A stretch of DNA of 64,000 nt from Paraburkholderia phenazinium (GTDB taxonomy: Bacteria > Pseudomonadota > Gammaproteobacteria > Burkholderiales > Burkholderiaceae): positions 310,001 through 374,000 of the forward strand of contig NZ_FSRU01000002.1 of the NCBI RefSeq assembly GCF_900142845.1. The letters are read 5' to 3'. Under the pieces are notes generated by a model. That model was given only the letters and a program-made list of their open reading frames with translations, searched no databases and was not told the origin of the DNA. The position numbers and the translations under genes were made by a program. Shown one piece after another: positions 37,045 to 46,183 of the stretch. Position 1 is the first letter of the stretch. The number at the start of each line of letters is the position of its first letter.

Positions 37045-38088
37045 TCACATTCCGTCGCGCCGGGCCGACGAAGCGCGGGTTGCCGCCCGCAATTCAGCCA
37101 GTAGTGCTTCGCCGGACCACGAGGGCCGCACTTCGCTTCGCTCGGCTTCCCGCACGAGTTCGCAGAGCCGTTGATTCACCGGCGCCGTTTGTTCGAGACG
37201 CTTGGCGAGGCTCACGACTTCACCGTTGATCCAGTCGATTTCCGTGGGCCGCTTCGCCGCCAGATCGTCGGACATCGACGAGCGCGCTAGCGGATCGATC
37301 GTCAGCATCGCGCGGCCCAGCCGCTCGAACAACGCATCGGGCAAGCTGAGAAAATTCGGTATCCAGGTGGCCGGCAGCGGCGTCACCTTGACCGGCCGGA
37401 TGCCGGCCCGCTTCAGCAGCGCGAGCGCTTCTCTCTGCGCCAGGGCGAGGCAGAGCCGGTAGGCGCGTTGCGAGAGTTCTTCCTTCAAAGGCCGGTTGGC
37501 TAGCGCGTTGATCGCGTTGTTGAGATTAAGCAGCAGCTTCGCCCATTGCACCGGCAACATATCGGCGTGCTGGATCAGCGGCAGTCCGGCTTTCCTGAAC
37601 TCGTCGACGAACGGCTGCATGGCCGGCGTTTGCCTGATCTCCAGTTCGCCCGCCGAGCCCTGGTGAAATCCACCCGGGCCGCGTTCGACGACGTTGAACG
37701 GCACCATCCCCTCCAGCACTGTCTGCTGCGGCAGCGCGGCGCGCAGTACGTCGGCATTGCCGACGCCGTTCTGAAAGCTCACGACGATCGTGCCGGGGCG
37801 CAGCACGTTCGCCAGTTCGGCGGCAGCGGTGGGCGTCGCAGCGGACTTGACGGTGACGAGCACGAGATCGGCGGCGGCGGCGCTGGCCGCGTCCGTCGAT
37901 ACGTCGGCTCGCTCCGGCGGCACATACCAGCGGCTATCGTCGTGCCGCGACAGCGTGATGCCTTGATCGCGCAACTGGTCGGCGATGCGCGCACGCCCGA
38001 TGAACGTGACGTCGCTACCGCCGGCAAGCAGCCGTCCGCCGACATAGCAACCAATCGAGCCGGCGCCGTAGATAAAGATCTTTGCCAT
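37045..38088 (-). CDS. Ketopantoate reductase-family protein
   Basis: 347 residues from the ATG at 38088. Rossmann motif AKIFIYGAGSIGCYVGGRLL, VSFQNGVGNADVLRAALP and the catalytic-Lys region LPVQWAKLLLNLNNAINALANRP are all PanE/ApbA-family features, followed by the helical C-terminal domain. PanE reduces ketopantoate to pantoate with NADPH for coenzyme A synthesis, but many paralogues of this family act on other 2-keto or carbonyl substrates. Since it is 40-50 residues longer than E. coli PanE and sits beside a class II aldolase, a catabolic role is quite possible. The gene is 58 bases after the aldolase on the same strand and probably co-transcribed. Confidence 0.85.
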   Translation of the reverse strand: MAKIFIYGAGSIGCYVGGRLLAGGSDVTFIGRARIADQLRDQGITLSRHDDSRWYVPPERADVSTDAASAAAADLVLVTVKSAATPTAAAELANVLRPGTIVVSFQNGVGNADVLRAALPQQTVLEGMVPFNVVERGPGGFHQGSAGELEIRQTPAMQPFVDEFRKAGLPLIQHADMLPVQWAKLLLNLNNAINALANRPLKEELSQRAYRLCLALAQREALALLKRAGIRPVKVTPLPATWIPNFLSLPDALFERLGRAMLTIDPLARSSMSDDLAAKRPTEIDWINGEVVSLAKRLEQTAPVNQRLCELVREAERSEVRPSWSGEALLAELRAATRASSARRDGM

Positions 38089-38146
38089 ACAGGTTCTCAG
38101 GTGATCTCTCAGCACGTTTCGTCGTACGGAGTGCGAACGGATTGCG

Positions 38147-38914
38147 TTAGTCGGCGTAGCCGGGATTACGGCGGTCGAGCCGGCGCAGCAGCCCGGGCCA
38201 CACCAGCGTCCCGGGCGTCGCGCCGCGCGTCACCAGCCGGATCTGTTCCTTGATGCCGTCGAGAATCGGCTGCCCAATGGGCGAGAGCTTTCCGCCCCCC
38301 GACTGGGCTCGCACCTGAATCATGCAGGACACTTCGAAGAAGTACATCGCGACGAAGGCGTCCGCCGGTGTGGCGCCGACCGTCAGCAGGCCGTGGTTGC
38401 GCAGCATCAGGTAAGTGTTGTTTCCGAGGTCGTCGACGAGACGGGGCTTTTCCGCTTCGTTGAGCGCGATGCCCTCATAGTCGTGATAGCCGAGCGACGC
38501 CAGCACCCCGAGCGATTGTTGCGAGAGCGGCAGCAGCCCCGCTTCCTGCGCCGACACCGCCACGCCGTTGACCGAGTGGGTATGCATCACGCAATGCGCG
38601 TCTTCGCGCGCCGCATGCACGGCGCTATGGATCGTGAAGCCGGCCGGGTTGACGTCGTACGGCGAGTCGACCACCTTGCGGCCGTCGCGATCGATCTTGA
38701 CCAGCGACGATGCGGTGATTTCATCGAACATCAGGCCATACGGGTTGATCAGGAAATGATGGTCGGGGCCGGGCACGCGCGCTGAGATATGGGTAAACAC
38801 CAGGTCGTCCCATCCGAACAGCGCGGTGAGGCGGTAGGCCGCGGCGAGATTGACTCGCGCTTCCCACTCGGCGGGGGATACGTCGTTCTTCAGACTGACA
38901 TTGGATAAGGCCAT
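38147..38914 (-). CDS. Class II aldolase/adducin-family protein
   Basis: 255 residues; the ATG at 38914 follows AGGAG at ideal spacing, so the extended reading from 39019 is rejected. Family blocks: AAAYRLTALFGWDDLVFTHISAR, FLINPYGLMFDEITASSLV, CVMHTHSVNGVAVSA with the zinc-binding HTH, and LMLRNHGLLTVG with the further His. Members cleave or form sugar phosphates or act as decarboxylase-like enzymes; the substrate is unknown. It is divergent from a Crp/Fnr-like gene across 104 bases that include an 18-base palindrome, so that regulator probably controls it together with the downstream ketopantoate reductase-like gene. Confidence 0.88.
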   Translation of the reverse strand: MALSNVSLKNDVSPAEWEARVNLAAAYRLTALFGWDDLVFTHISARVPGPDHHFLINPYGLMFDEITASSLVKIDRDGRKVVDSPYDVNPAGFTIHSAVHAAREDAHCVMHTHSVNGVAVSAQEAGLLPLSQQSLGVLASLGYHDYEGIALNEAEKPRLVDDLGNNTYLMLRNHGLLTVGATPADAFVAMYFFEVSCMIQVRAQSGGGKLSPIGQPILDGIKEQIRLVTRGATPGTLVWPGLLRRLDRRNPGYAD

Positions 38915-38988
38915 GTCGACACTCCTTGTTCGATGAGATTGCGCAGTCGGATGCGAGTCCCCATGATGTTCGCGAACCCGCCTAAAAT

Positions 38989-39006
38989 CTGTCGGGTACC
39001 CGACAG
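38989..39006. promoter_or_regulatory. Perfect 18-base palindrome between the aldolase and Crp/Fnr genes
   Basis: CTGTCGGGTACCCGACAG reads the same on both strands. It ends 12 bases before the Crp/Fnr ATG and follows a -10-like TAAAAT (38983-38988), so a bound protein would cover the regulator's own transcription or translation start. The site is unlike the standard TGTGA/TTGAT half-sites of CRP and FNR. Confidence 0.7.
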
Positions 39007-39018
39007 CTCGACGCGCCA

Positions 39019-39723
39019 ATGGACTCCAGCCTGCACCGCTACCGGACGCAACTTGAAACGACGCCGTGGTTCCGTGAGTTGCCCGTCGAGTTGCGGGACG
39101 ATCTGATTCGCCATGCCAGCCTGTTGACGCTGGAGAAGGGCGAGTTCCTGTATCGGCGCGGCGAACGGTCCGATGGACTGTACGCGGTACTGGGCGGCGC
39201 GCTCGCTATCGGCACAGTCGGGGTGGATGGCAAAGAGGCCTTGCTAGCAGTGCTTGGATCGACTGCGTGGGTGGGGGAAATCTCGCTGTTCGATGGGCTG
39301 CCCCGTCCGAACGACGCCATCGCTGTCAGCCGGACGCTCTTGCTGCACGTGCCCGAGGCCGCGCTGCAAGACCTGCTCGACACCACGCCGCGCTATTGGC
39401 GCGATTTTGCGTTGTTGATGGCGCAAAGACTGCGGGTCTCGTTCGAGAACGCCGAGGCGATGACCCTGTTGCCCGCGGCCCAGCGTGTGGCGAACCGTTT
39501 GCTGACGATCGCGGGAGGCTATGGCGGTCTCAACGCCGCGCAGAGCAGGATACGGCTCTCGCAGGACAGCCTTGCTTCGATGGTGTCGCTGTCGCGGCAG
39601 ACCACCAATCAGTTGCTCAAGAACCTCGAGAGTCAAGGGATCGTGACCCTGAAGTCCGGCGAAATCGCGATTCTCGATTTCGACCGGCTGCGCGCGGTGA
39701 GTCTCGGCGATCCCAATCCGTGA
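39019..39723 (+). CDS. Crp/Fnr-family transcriptional regulator
   Basis: 234 residues. N-terminal cyclic-nucleotide-binding-like beta roll (LLTLEKGEFLYRRGERSDGLYAVLGGALAI, GEISLFDGLPRPNDAIA), a dimer helix, and a C-terminal winged helix (LSQDSLASMVSLSRQTTNQLLKNLESQGIV). There is no Cys in the chain, so it is not an oxygen-sensing FNR with an Fe-S cluster, and the cAMP pocket Arg/Ser pattern (RPND instead of RSAT) is altered. The signal is unknown. It is divergent from a class II aldolase and has an 18-base palindrome at its start. Confidence 0.88.
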   Translation: MDSSLHRYRTQLETTPWFRELPVELRDDLIRHASLLTLEKGEFLYRRGERSDGLYAVLGGALAIGTVGVDGKEALLAVLGSTAWVGEISLFDGLPRPNDAIAVSRTLLLHVPEAALQDLLDTTPRYWRDFALLMAQRLRVSFENAEAMTLLPAAQRVANRLLTIAGGYGGLNAAQSRIRLSQDSLASMVSLSRQTTNQLLKNLESQGIVTLKSGEIAILDFDRLRAVSLGDPNP

Positions 39724-39913
39724 TTGGGGCGCCGTTTCGTTGCGTTATGGATGAGCGCGTCGCCACCTGTGCGCGGCAGATGCCGCGACGCCGCGAGACG
39801 GGCGAGATCGAGCGATATCGATGATCCGTATGCCGGGTATGCAAGCCACGTGCAAGCTCGCTGGGCGTAGAATGCCAGCCTTCCAGGACATAACCCGAGA
39901 GTCGAGCTGTCTC

Positions 39914-40108
39914 ATGAACAAACCGCGCAAGAAGAACCCGACCTTTGGCATCGCCGTGTTTATCGTGATCGCGGTGTTGCTGGTGATTGCGACGCTGCTT
40001 TACAACGCGATCAGTGGAAAGCGCGAGTTCGACCGTGAGAATGCCGCGGCGCCCAGCGTGGCTTCGGCAGCGGCGGCAACGGCGGGCGCGGGCAGCAGCG
40101 CGCAGTGA
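39914..40108 (+). CDS. Small single-pass membrane protein, unknown function
   Basis: 64 residues from the ATG at 39914 (MNKPRKKNPTFGIAVFIVIA). A basic N-terminus, one transmembrane helix (about 12-33) and an Ala/Ser/Gly-rich C-terminus. No family recognised. The frame is open further upstream to 39821, but the basic start before the helix favours 39914. Gene reality is probable but unproven. Confidence 0.55.
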   Translation: MNKPRKKNPTFGIAVFIVIAVLLVIATLLYNAISGKREFDRENAAAPSVASAAAATAGAGSSAQ

Positions 40109-40163
40109 TGATGTGCTGAAGCGCTGAGCGTAGCGCGGCAGGGTGCGCTTACGCTTGTGAGTT

Positions 40164-40200
40164 GCGCACGTGACGCACGTGACGCACGTTGCGTACGTTG
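40164..40200. repeat. Short tandem repeat, CACGTGACG-like units
   Basis: GCGCACGTGACGCACGTGAC and the following bases consist of 9-base units (GCACGTGAC, GCACGTGAC, then degenerate GCACGTTGC and GTACGTTGC). It lies between the small membrane protein gene and the convergent FUSC gene, outside coding sequence. Confidence 0.6.
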
Positions 40201-40247
40201 CACAGTTCCAGCGCGGTTTCTCGGTGGTTCGTTTCTGCCTCGCCGCT

Positions 40248-42716
40248 TCATTCGTCGGGCAGGCGGATCACACTGGCATCCTTGCGGATCTGATTGGCTG
40301 CCGCGAGCATCTGCTTGCATTGATGCGCGAGCAATTTCAGTTCATGCACGGCGTCCGCCGGATAATCGGCCGACTTCTCGGCTTCGACCACCATCGTATC
40401 GAGTTCGCGCGAGAGCTGCTTCGTTTGCTCGGCCTGATCGGCCGGCGCTGCGTTGCCGGCCTCGGCCTCTGTGAGCGTGTCCCGCACGACGCTCAACACG
40501 CGTTGCAGCGGTTGCAGCGAGACGTTTTCCTGCTGTTGCGCCGAGGTGCGCAGCAAGGGGGCCGCCGCGGTGATCTGCGAAGCCAGCACATGACTGCGTA
40601 CCAGCAGGTCGTTGAGCTCGGGGACGAACCTCTGCGCCGCCTTCGGCTCCAGCATCATGCGCTGGAATGCCTGGCCCAGGTTGGCGAACGCCACATGCAC
40701 GTTCTTGCGCGCGAGCCGGTAGCGATAGTCGCGCTCAAGCGCGACGGCGGCGGCTGTCGCGGCGGGGGTGGTTTTGGCGGCTGTGTCGCCCGCTGGGTCC
40801 GCGGGCTTTAGCCTGGCATTTGCGTTGGCATTGACGCTGACGGTGGCGCCCGCACCCGCACCCGCCGATGCCAGCGCCGCTGCGCCAAAATTCGCTCCGC
40901 CAAAACCCGCCCCACCGAAACTGCCCGCGGGATCGGCCATCGCCGCGGCGGGCGCACGCGCACCCGCTTCGGTCACGACCGCCGTGGCGACGGCAACCGG
41001 CTTGCCGCTCCACCACCAGCTCGCTTCCAGATACTGCCGGGTCGCGCCGATCATGTTGTTGACGAGCTTGCCCATCAGCCGGTACTCCCAGTACGGGAAC
41101 AGATGGCTCGCAGCAATGGCGATTGCGCAGCCGACCACCGTATCGATAGCCCGCTCGCCGATGATGCGCATGCTGCCCGGCGCGAGCAGGTGAAACATCA
41201 GCAGCACATACGCCGACGTGAACACCACGCTCGCCGTGTAGTTGAACAGCAGCAGGCTGTAGCTCATGACCATCGAGGCGAACATCACCACCAGCAGAAT
41301 GTGCGGTTCCTTGACGAACACCATCAGCGCGATGCTGGCCGCGCAGCCGATCAGCGTGCCGATGATCCGCTGCCCGTTGCGCTGCTTGGTGAGCGAATAG
41401 CCGGGCTTCAGGATGATGACCGTGGTCATCACGATCCAGTACGCGTTGGTGAGCGGCAAGAGGCGCCCGAGCCAGAAGCCGACGGCCACCGCGATCGTTA
41501 CGCGCAACGCATGCCGGAAGCTCGGCGAGGCCATCGTCAGGTTCGAGAAAATCTGTCCGAAGGGCACGCGCCGGCTCGACACGAAGCGCGATAGCGCCTG
41601 GTCCAGGCGCAGTTCGGTTTCCGTGGTGCGCGCCTCGCTCGAGAGGCTCTTGCGCATCTTGTCGATCAGCCGCGTCGCGCTCCAGATGCGCCTGAAGGTA
41701 GCCGACACCGCCGAATACGCCTCCGGGTTCTTCGCCGGCATGTCGTGCTTGCGCATCAGCTCGATTTCGAATTCGATGGCGCGCAATTCCGCTTTCACAT
41801 TGATGCGGCTGCGCGGCGGCTGGTTCTGCAGCACGGCAAGACCGATTTCTTCGAGGTCGGCCGCGGCCTTGCGGATCAGGTCGCGATAGAAGGTGAGCAT
41901 GTCCGAGCCGCCGAAAGTATTGCGCACCATCGGGTAATCGGTATGCGCGCCGACGAACAGCTCGTGCAGGTCGACCGTGTTGATGAACAGGTTGAAGAGC
42001 ATCGCGCGACGCGGTTCCAGCTTGCCGGTCTTGAGCTTGGGCAGGTTGCGCAGCACGATGTCGCGCGCCGCGTCCTGACGCTCGACCGCGGCGATCTGTT
42101 TGGCGACCAGATTGCGGTAGCACTCGTCGAGGTCGTTGTCGAGATCGTAGAAATCGGACCGCGCGAGCAGATAGTCCGCGCAGGCGAACACGCTTTCGGC
42201 GAGCGCCTGCTGTTCGATGCGGTGCATCTGCCAGCGGCTCACCAGGGTGGACCAGTAGGTGTACCAGAGCCCGCCCGCGAGGATCCACGCGGCATTGACG
42301 AGCGCCTGCATGGGCGTGAAATGCTCTTCAAGCGTCATGATCATCATGAAGAGCGTGGCGAAGCTGATTTGCGGCCAACGGTTGCCGTACACCACGATCA
42401 GCGACAGCACGAAGGTCAGCGGCACGACGGTGCACCAGAGCGCCACCGGATTGACGGTGGCGATACCGGTAGCGAGCGCCGACAGGAAGCCGATCACGCT
42501 GCACGCCAGCATTTCGTTGTGCTTGTACTTGAGCGGGCCCGGCATGTCGACCACGCACGCGCCGAGCGCGCCGGTGGCGATGGTGAAGCCTAGCTCCTGC
42601 TCGTGGAACAGCAGCAGACAAATGACGGCCGGTAACGATACGCCGACTGCGATCCGCAGGCCGCCATAAAAGTACTGGCTATATAGGAATTTTTTGATTT
42701 CGACCGAATAACGCAT
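40248..42716 (-). CDS. FUSC-family membrane protein (YccS/aromatic-acid-exporter-like)
   Basis: 822 residues. Two membrane halves: about 20-165 (GLRIAVGVSLPAVICLLLF, VVPLTFVLSLIVVYGN) and about 395-530 (FRHALRVTIAVAVGFWLGRLL, NAYWIVMTTVIILKPGYSLTKQRNGQRIIGTLIGC), the FUSC signature, with long cytoplasmic helical domains between and after. Proteins of this family (YccS, AaeB, fusaric-acid resistance) are thought to export aromatic or toxic acids, but the substrate is unknown here. Around residues 575-665 there is a Gly/Ala-rich low-complexity insert (GGAGFGGANFGAAALASAGA) not seen in E. coli YccS. No adaptor gene accompanies it. Confidence 0.9.
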   Translation of the reverse strand: MRYSVEIKKFLYSQYFYGGLRIAVGVSLPAVICLLLFHEQELGFTIATGALGACVVDMPGPLKYKHNEMLACSVIGFLSALATGIATVNPVALWCTVVPLTFVLSLIVVYGNRWPQISFATLFMMIMTLEEHFTPMQALVNAAWILAGGLWYTYWSTLVSRWQMHRIEQQALAESVFACADYLLARSDFYDLDNDLDECYRNLVAKQIAAVERQDAARDIVLRNLPKLKTGKLEPRRAMLFNLFINTVDLHELFVGAHTDYPMVRNTFGGSDMLTFYRDLIRKAAADLEEIGLAVLQNQPPRSRINVKAELRAIEFEIELMRKHDMPAKNPEAYSAVSATFRRIWSATRLIDKMRKSLSSEARTTETELRLDQALSRFVSSRRVPFGQIFSNLTMASPSFRHALRVTIAVAVGFWLGRLLPLTNAYWIVMTTVIILKPGYSLTKQRNGQRIIGTLIGCAASIALMVFVKEPHILLVVMFASMVMSYSLLLFNYTASVVFTSAYVLLMFHLLAPGSMRIIGERAIDTVVGCAIAIAASHLFPYWEYRLMGKLVNNMIGATRQYLEASWWWSGKPVAVATAVVTEAGARAPAAAMADPAGSFGGAGFGGANFGAAALASAGAGAGATVSVNANANARLKPADPAGDTAAKTTPAATAAAVALERDYRYRLARKNVHVAFANLGQAFQRMMLEPKAAQRFVPELNDLLVRSHVLASQITAAAPLLRTSAQQQENVSLQPLQRVLSVVRDTLTEAEAGNAAPADQAEQTKQLSRELDTMVVEAEKSADYPADAVHELKLLAHQCKQMLAAANQIRKDASVIRLPDE

Positions 42717-42907
42717 CGACTGCCTGGAGGTTTCGTATCACGACAAAAATGAGACTGCAGGGAAGCCCCAAACCGAGGATGAGTCTAACTGATTTTGGGG
42801 CCCATCTGACCTCGTCCGTTTGGCCAGGTTTTGTCGTGTCGATGCCTTTGCTATGCTGTCGTTCGAAGGGCATGGCGGGCGAGTGTAGCGGCTGCTACCC
42901 GAGGGGC

Positions 42908-43549
42908 TCAGCCGGGCATGCCGTCGGTCTGAGCATCGTCACGGGGGCCGTTGCGCAAGGTCTTGCGATACCACAGCGTCCACACGAGCAGCGCGCCGTA
43001 GATGCCATAGCCGATGAACGGCGAGACCACCAGGAAGCGCTCCACCGGCCAGCTCCACGCCATCCAGGAGCGCAGGGCGGTTTCGCTGGTGAGGCCCACG
43101 CCCCAGACGGCGGTCATCAGGCGCATCGAAGTGGCGAAGGCCGGGCGTTCGTTCCACAGGGCGTCGATGCGCTCGGCGCCGCCCGCCACTTCGCGTGCCA
43201 CCGTGGCGCGGGCCAGATAGAAGATGAGCGGACGGCGCATGGGCAGCGACAGCAGAAACGCCACGCCAATCGCGCCGGACACCAGCGACTCGCGCAGCAG
43301 CAGCATGCGCGGGCTGCCGCCCAACGCCATCGCGCCGATCGACAGCACAATGCCGATCAGCACGATCAGGCTGAGCGCGTCGACGCGCCGGAACCGCGCC
43401 AGCTCGACGAGACTCCAGACGACCGGCGGCACGGCCGAGGCGATCAGGCCGCCGGTCTCGCCCCAATGGGGCAGCGCGAGGCGGTAGGCGAGCCACGGCA
43501 GCAGCAGGTTGACCGCCAGTTCGAGCAGGAAAGCGGGGCGCAGTTTCAT
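42908..43549 (-). CDS. VC0807-family integral membrane protein
   Basis: 213 residues with about six hydrophobic segments (LLELAVNLLLPWLAYRLALP, GLIASAVPPVVWSLVELARF, ALSLIVLIGIVLSIGAMALGG, LVSGAIGVAFLLSLPM, FLVVSPFIGYGIYGALLVW). The pattern and the RRPLIFYLAR loop match the VC0807 family, which resembles intracellular septation protein A. No function is established. It is convergent with nothing and divergent from arfB, with about 160 bases between. Confidence 0.82.
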   Translation of the reverse strand: MKLRPAFLLELAVNLLLPWLAYRLALPHWGETGGLIASAVPPVVWSLVELARFRRVDALSLIVLIGIVLSIGAMALGGSPRMLLLRESLVSGAIGVAFLLSLPMRRPLIFYLARATVAREVAGGAERIDALWNERPAFATSMRLMTAVWGVGLTSETALRSWMAWSWPVERFLVVSPFIGYGIYGALLVWTLWYRKTLRNGPRDDAQTDGMPG

Positions 43550-43713
43550 GTTAATTTACGTTGTAAGCGATACGTGCGAGTATCGGCGAGGCGTCGTCGG
43601 GCGGCAACCGTTTTTGTGCATCGGCGCGGCTTGCCGATAGCGGGGCGATCGCCGGGACTCCGCTCGTGCGCCGGTGCTGTGTACACTTGCGGTTCGTTGC
43701 TTCCCACCACGCC

Positions 43714-44118
43714 ATGACATCCCGTTATCCGATCCCGCCCAATGAAGTTGAACTGACCGCAGTACGCGCGCAAGGAGCGGGCGGGCAGAACGTCAACAAG
43801 GTCTCGAGCGCGATTCATCTGCGCTTCGATGTGCGCGCGTCGTCGCTGCCCGACGTTCTGAAGATGCGGCTGCTCGCGCTGTCGGACCGGCGCCTCACCC
43901 GTGACGGGGTGGTCATCATCAAGGCGCAGGAGCATCGCACCCAGGAGATGAATCGCGCGTCGGCGCTGGCCCGGCTGGACGAACTGATTCAGAGCGTCAG
44001 CGTGACGCGCACGCCACGGGTCGCCACCCGGCCCACGCGCGCCTCGAACCGGCGCCGGCTCGACACCAAGGCGAAGCGCAGCGAGATCAAGTCGGGACGC
44101 TCGCGTGTGGACGATTGA
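43714..44118 (+). CDS. arfB: Alternative ribosome-rescue factor ArfB (peptidyl-tRNA hydrolase)
   Basis: 135 residues, the right length. It carries the release-factor GGQ in GAGGQNVNKV (residues 21-30), the family block SSAIHLRFDVRASSLP, and a basic C-terminal tail (ATRPTRASNRRRLDTKAKRS) that enters the empty mRNA channel. ArfB hydrolyses peptidyl-tRNA on ribosomes stalled without a stop codon, as a backup to tmRNA. The ATG at 43714 gives MTSRYPIPPNEVEL, the usual beginning. It overlaps nothing and ends 24 bases before a convergent EAL gene. Confidence 0.94.
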   Translation: MTSRYPIPPNEVELTAVRAQGAGGQNVNKVSSAIHLRFDVRASSLPDVLKMRLLALSDRRLTRDGVVIIKAQEHRTQEMNRASALARLDELIQSVSVTRTPRVATRPTRASNRRRLDTKAKRSEIKSGRSRVDD

Positions 44119-44142
44119 TGAGGCTGAGGCTGCAGCCGCGCC

Positions 44143-45435
44143 TCAGCGCTTGCGTACGCCGGGCGTGGCCGGCGGGTTGGGCTCGCCCGGGATGAAGTCG
44201 ACGCAGAGTATCGTGGTCTTGCCGCCGTGCTCGAGCGTGACGGCGGCGGTGTAGCAGTCCTGGCCGTCAATCAGCGAGTAGTGCGGTCCCATCATCGCCA
44301 CCCGGCCCGGCGCCGCCAGCGCATGCTTGAAGTAGGCCCGCCGCGACCAGTTGCTGCGGGTGGTCGCCAGCAGCGGCGCGAGCCGCTGCGGAGGCGGCGG
44401 CACGGCGGGGGCGCTGATGGACGGCAGGGTTTGTTCGCCCTGCGCATCCGTGACGAACACGCGGCGCGCTTCGGGAATCGGGAACACGAGCCGCGCCGCC
44501 TCGGCGAGATCGCCGTTCGCGGCGAAACTGCCGGCAGCCGCCAGCACCGCTTCGGCGAATCCCTCGAAGCCGAGTTGCTTGTGGCGGGCGTACTTGCGTT
44601 CGTAGTCGGCGAACTTGCGCCACATCGAATCGATCAAGGCCGGCACGCGTGCACACGCGGCCTGCACGGAGCCCTTCGGTTGACCGAGCCAGAAACCCTG
44701 CACGAAGTCCACGTCGGCCTGCATCAGGATCATCAGTTCGTCGTCGGTCTCCACGCCTTCGGCCAGCACCAGCGTGCCCGACTGATGCAGCATGGCGATC
44801 AGATGGCCGATCAGCGACTCGTCGCCCTGGCGTTTGCCGGCGCGCGCCACCAGCGAACGGTCGAGTTTGACGATGTCGGGCCTGAAGCGCCACACCCGGT
44901 CGAAGTTGGAGAAGCCGGTGCCGAAGTCGTCGATGGCGATCAGGAAGTCGCGCGGCTGCGAGGCGGCCAGCATGCTGGCGACGGCCGATTCGTCGTCGGC
45001 CGGTTGCTCGAGCACCTCGATCACGATGCGTTCCTGCGGCAGCCCGAAATGGGCCGACAGTTCGTCGATAAAGGCGCGCTGCGGCCAGCCGGTCTCGAAC
45101 ACCTGCGGCCGCGTATTGAGGAACAGCCAGCCGACTTCGACGTGTTGTTCCATGAAGTTGGCGACGTGCAGGCAGCGCGCGATGCGGTCCAGCTCGCGCG
45201 CTTCGCCGGCCGAGCGGGTGCCGGAAAACAGCACGTCGGGCGTGACGGGCAGGCCCACCGGATCGAACGCGCGCAACAGCGCTTCATACCCCACGATGCG
45301 TTGATGCGTGATCGACAGCACTGGCTGAAACACGCTATGCAGCGTGAGCGCCCGCCATGTCGCGGTCCAGCCGGCCTCGTCCCGCACCAGGTGGGGCAGA
45401 AGGCCGCTGAGCGTCAGTTCTTCGACCGTGGGCAT
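44143..45435 (-). CDS. Cyclic-di-GMP phosphodiesterase, EAL domain plus C-terminal sensor
   Basis: 430 residues. The EAL domain has all active-site parts: YEALLR (Glu51), ERIVIEVLEQ (Glu140), AIDDFGTGFSNFD (Asp169-Asp170), VKLDRSL (Lys190), LAEGVET (Glu226) and QGFWLG, so it should hydrolyse c-di-GMP. The C-terminal ~150 residues are a cache/PAS-like domain as in YkuI: VFVTDAQGEQTLP, and RRAYFKHALAAPGRVAMMGP with CYTAAVTLEH. There is no transmembrane segment, so it is cytoplasmic. No GGDEF partner is near. The signal for the sensor domain is unknown. Confidence 0.92.
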   Translation of the reverse strand: MPTVEELTLSGLLPHLVRDEAGWTATWRALTLHSVFQPVLSITHQRIVGYEALLRAFDPVGLPVTPDVLFSGTRSAGEARELDRIARCLHVANFMEQHVEVGWLFLNTRPQVFETGWPQRAFIDELSAHFGLPQERIVIEVLEQPADDESAVASMLAASQPRDFLIAIDDFGTGFSNFDRVWRFRPDIVKLDRSLVARAGKRQGDESLIGHLIAMLHQSGTLVLAEGVETDDELMILMQADVDFVQGFWLGQPKGSVQAACARVPALIDSMWRKFADYERKYARHKQLGFEGFAEAVLAAAGSFAANGDLAEAARLVFPIPEARRVFVTDAQGEQTLPSISAPAVPPPPQRLAPLLATTRSNWSRRAYFKHALAAPGRVAMMGPHYSLIDGQDCYTAAVTLEHGGKTTILCVDFIPGEPNPPATPGVRKR

Positions 45436-45834
45436 GATGGCGTGGCCTTAGGCGTGCGGTGCGCAATGAGGTCCCGCACCGCACCGGCGCGTGGCCGTGG
45501 CGCTGCTAGGGCGAGGACGCTGCCCGAAGAGACGGAGATGAAGCCCGGCCACGCTGGCCCCCCGGCTGATTGGTCGAAAAACAGTCTAGCAGTTCGAAAC
45601 TGGCGTGAATGTACGGGTTATCACACACGCGCAAAGGCCACCCGCATATAGGAATAACGCTAGCACGCGGGCCTGGAGGGTGCCCGCCAAAGAAGAGAAC
45701 GTGCGGGCTGGGTCGAACCTGCGGAAATTCGCGCGGTGTCGAAGATTGCGTGAGCTTGCCTCACGCCCGACGGGCCACGCAGGCAGACGGGCAGCGGCAT
45801 GATGGCCGCGTGCCCATTGCCGGATTGGCGGCGC
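45436..45834. other. Intergenic, no gene recognised
   Basis: About 400 bases between two leftward genes. Small frames overlap it but none has a ribosome site or protein-like composition. It must include the EAL gene promoter. No hairpin or repeat was found. Confidence 0.4.
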
Positions 45835-46092
45835 TTAGTGTGTCGACTGCGGGACGTCGAGGATCAGGATGATGGTCCAGTCCGCATCGCCATCGTGGTG
45901 ATACTGGCGTTCCGCAACAATAAAGGGCTGCTGCTTGCCGTCCGGGCCGAGAAACAGCACGTCGCCCTCCATCGGCAGACATTCAACCGGCGGCAGCGCA
46001 AGGTACGCTTCCTGACCGCCGCGCGGCATCAGTTTTTCGATTTTGCGGGATGCCGCTTCGGTCCATTCGATGTCTAGCTGGATGTTGCTCAT
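45835..46092 (-). CDS. Small conserved hypothetical protein
   Basis: 85 residues from the ATG at 46092, with AGGA upstream. Acidic, soluble, likely beta-rich (GGQEAYLALPPVECLPMEGD, then FIVAERQYHHDGDADWTIIL). No family or motif recognised. A longer reading from 46197 would run into the terminator that ends the previous gene, so it was not used. Confidence 0.65.
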   Translation of the reverse strand: MSNIQLDIEWTEAASRKIEKLMPRGGQEAYLALPPVECLPMEGDVLFLGPDGKQQPFIVAERQYHHDGDADWTIILILDVPQSTH

Positions 46093-46183
46093 TCTGTCCT
46101 CCGCACCAGGGTGCGCACGGGTTGGGGGTGGTTCTTCGGTGCGCGACTTTAGCATACCGTCAGTGCGGCCCGGACAACAAAAA

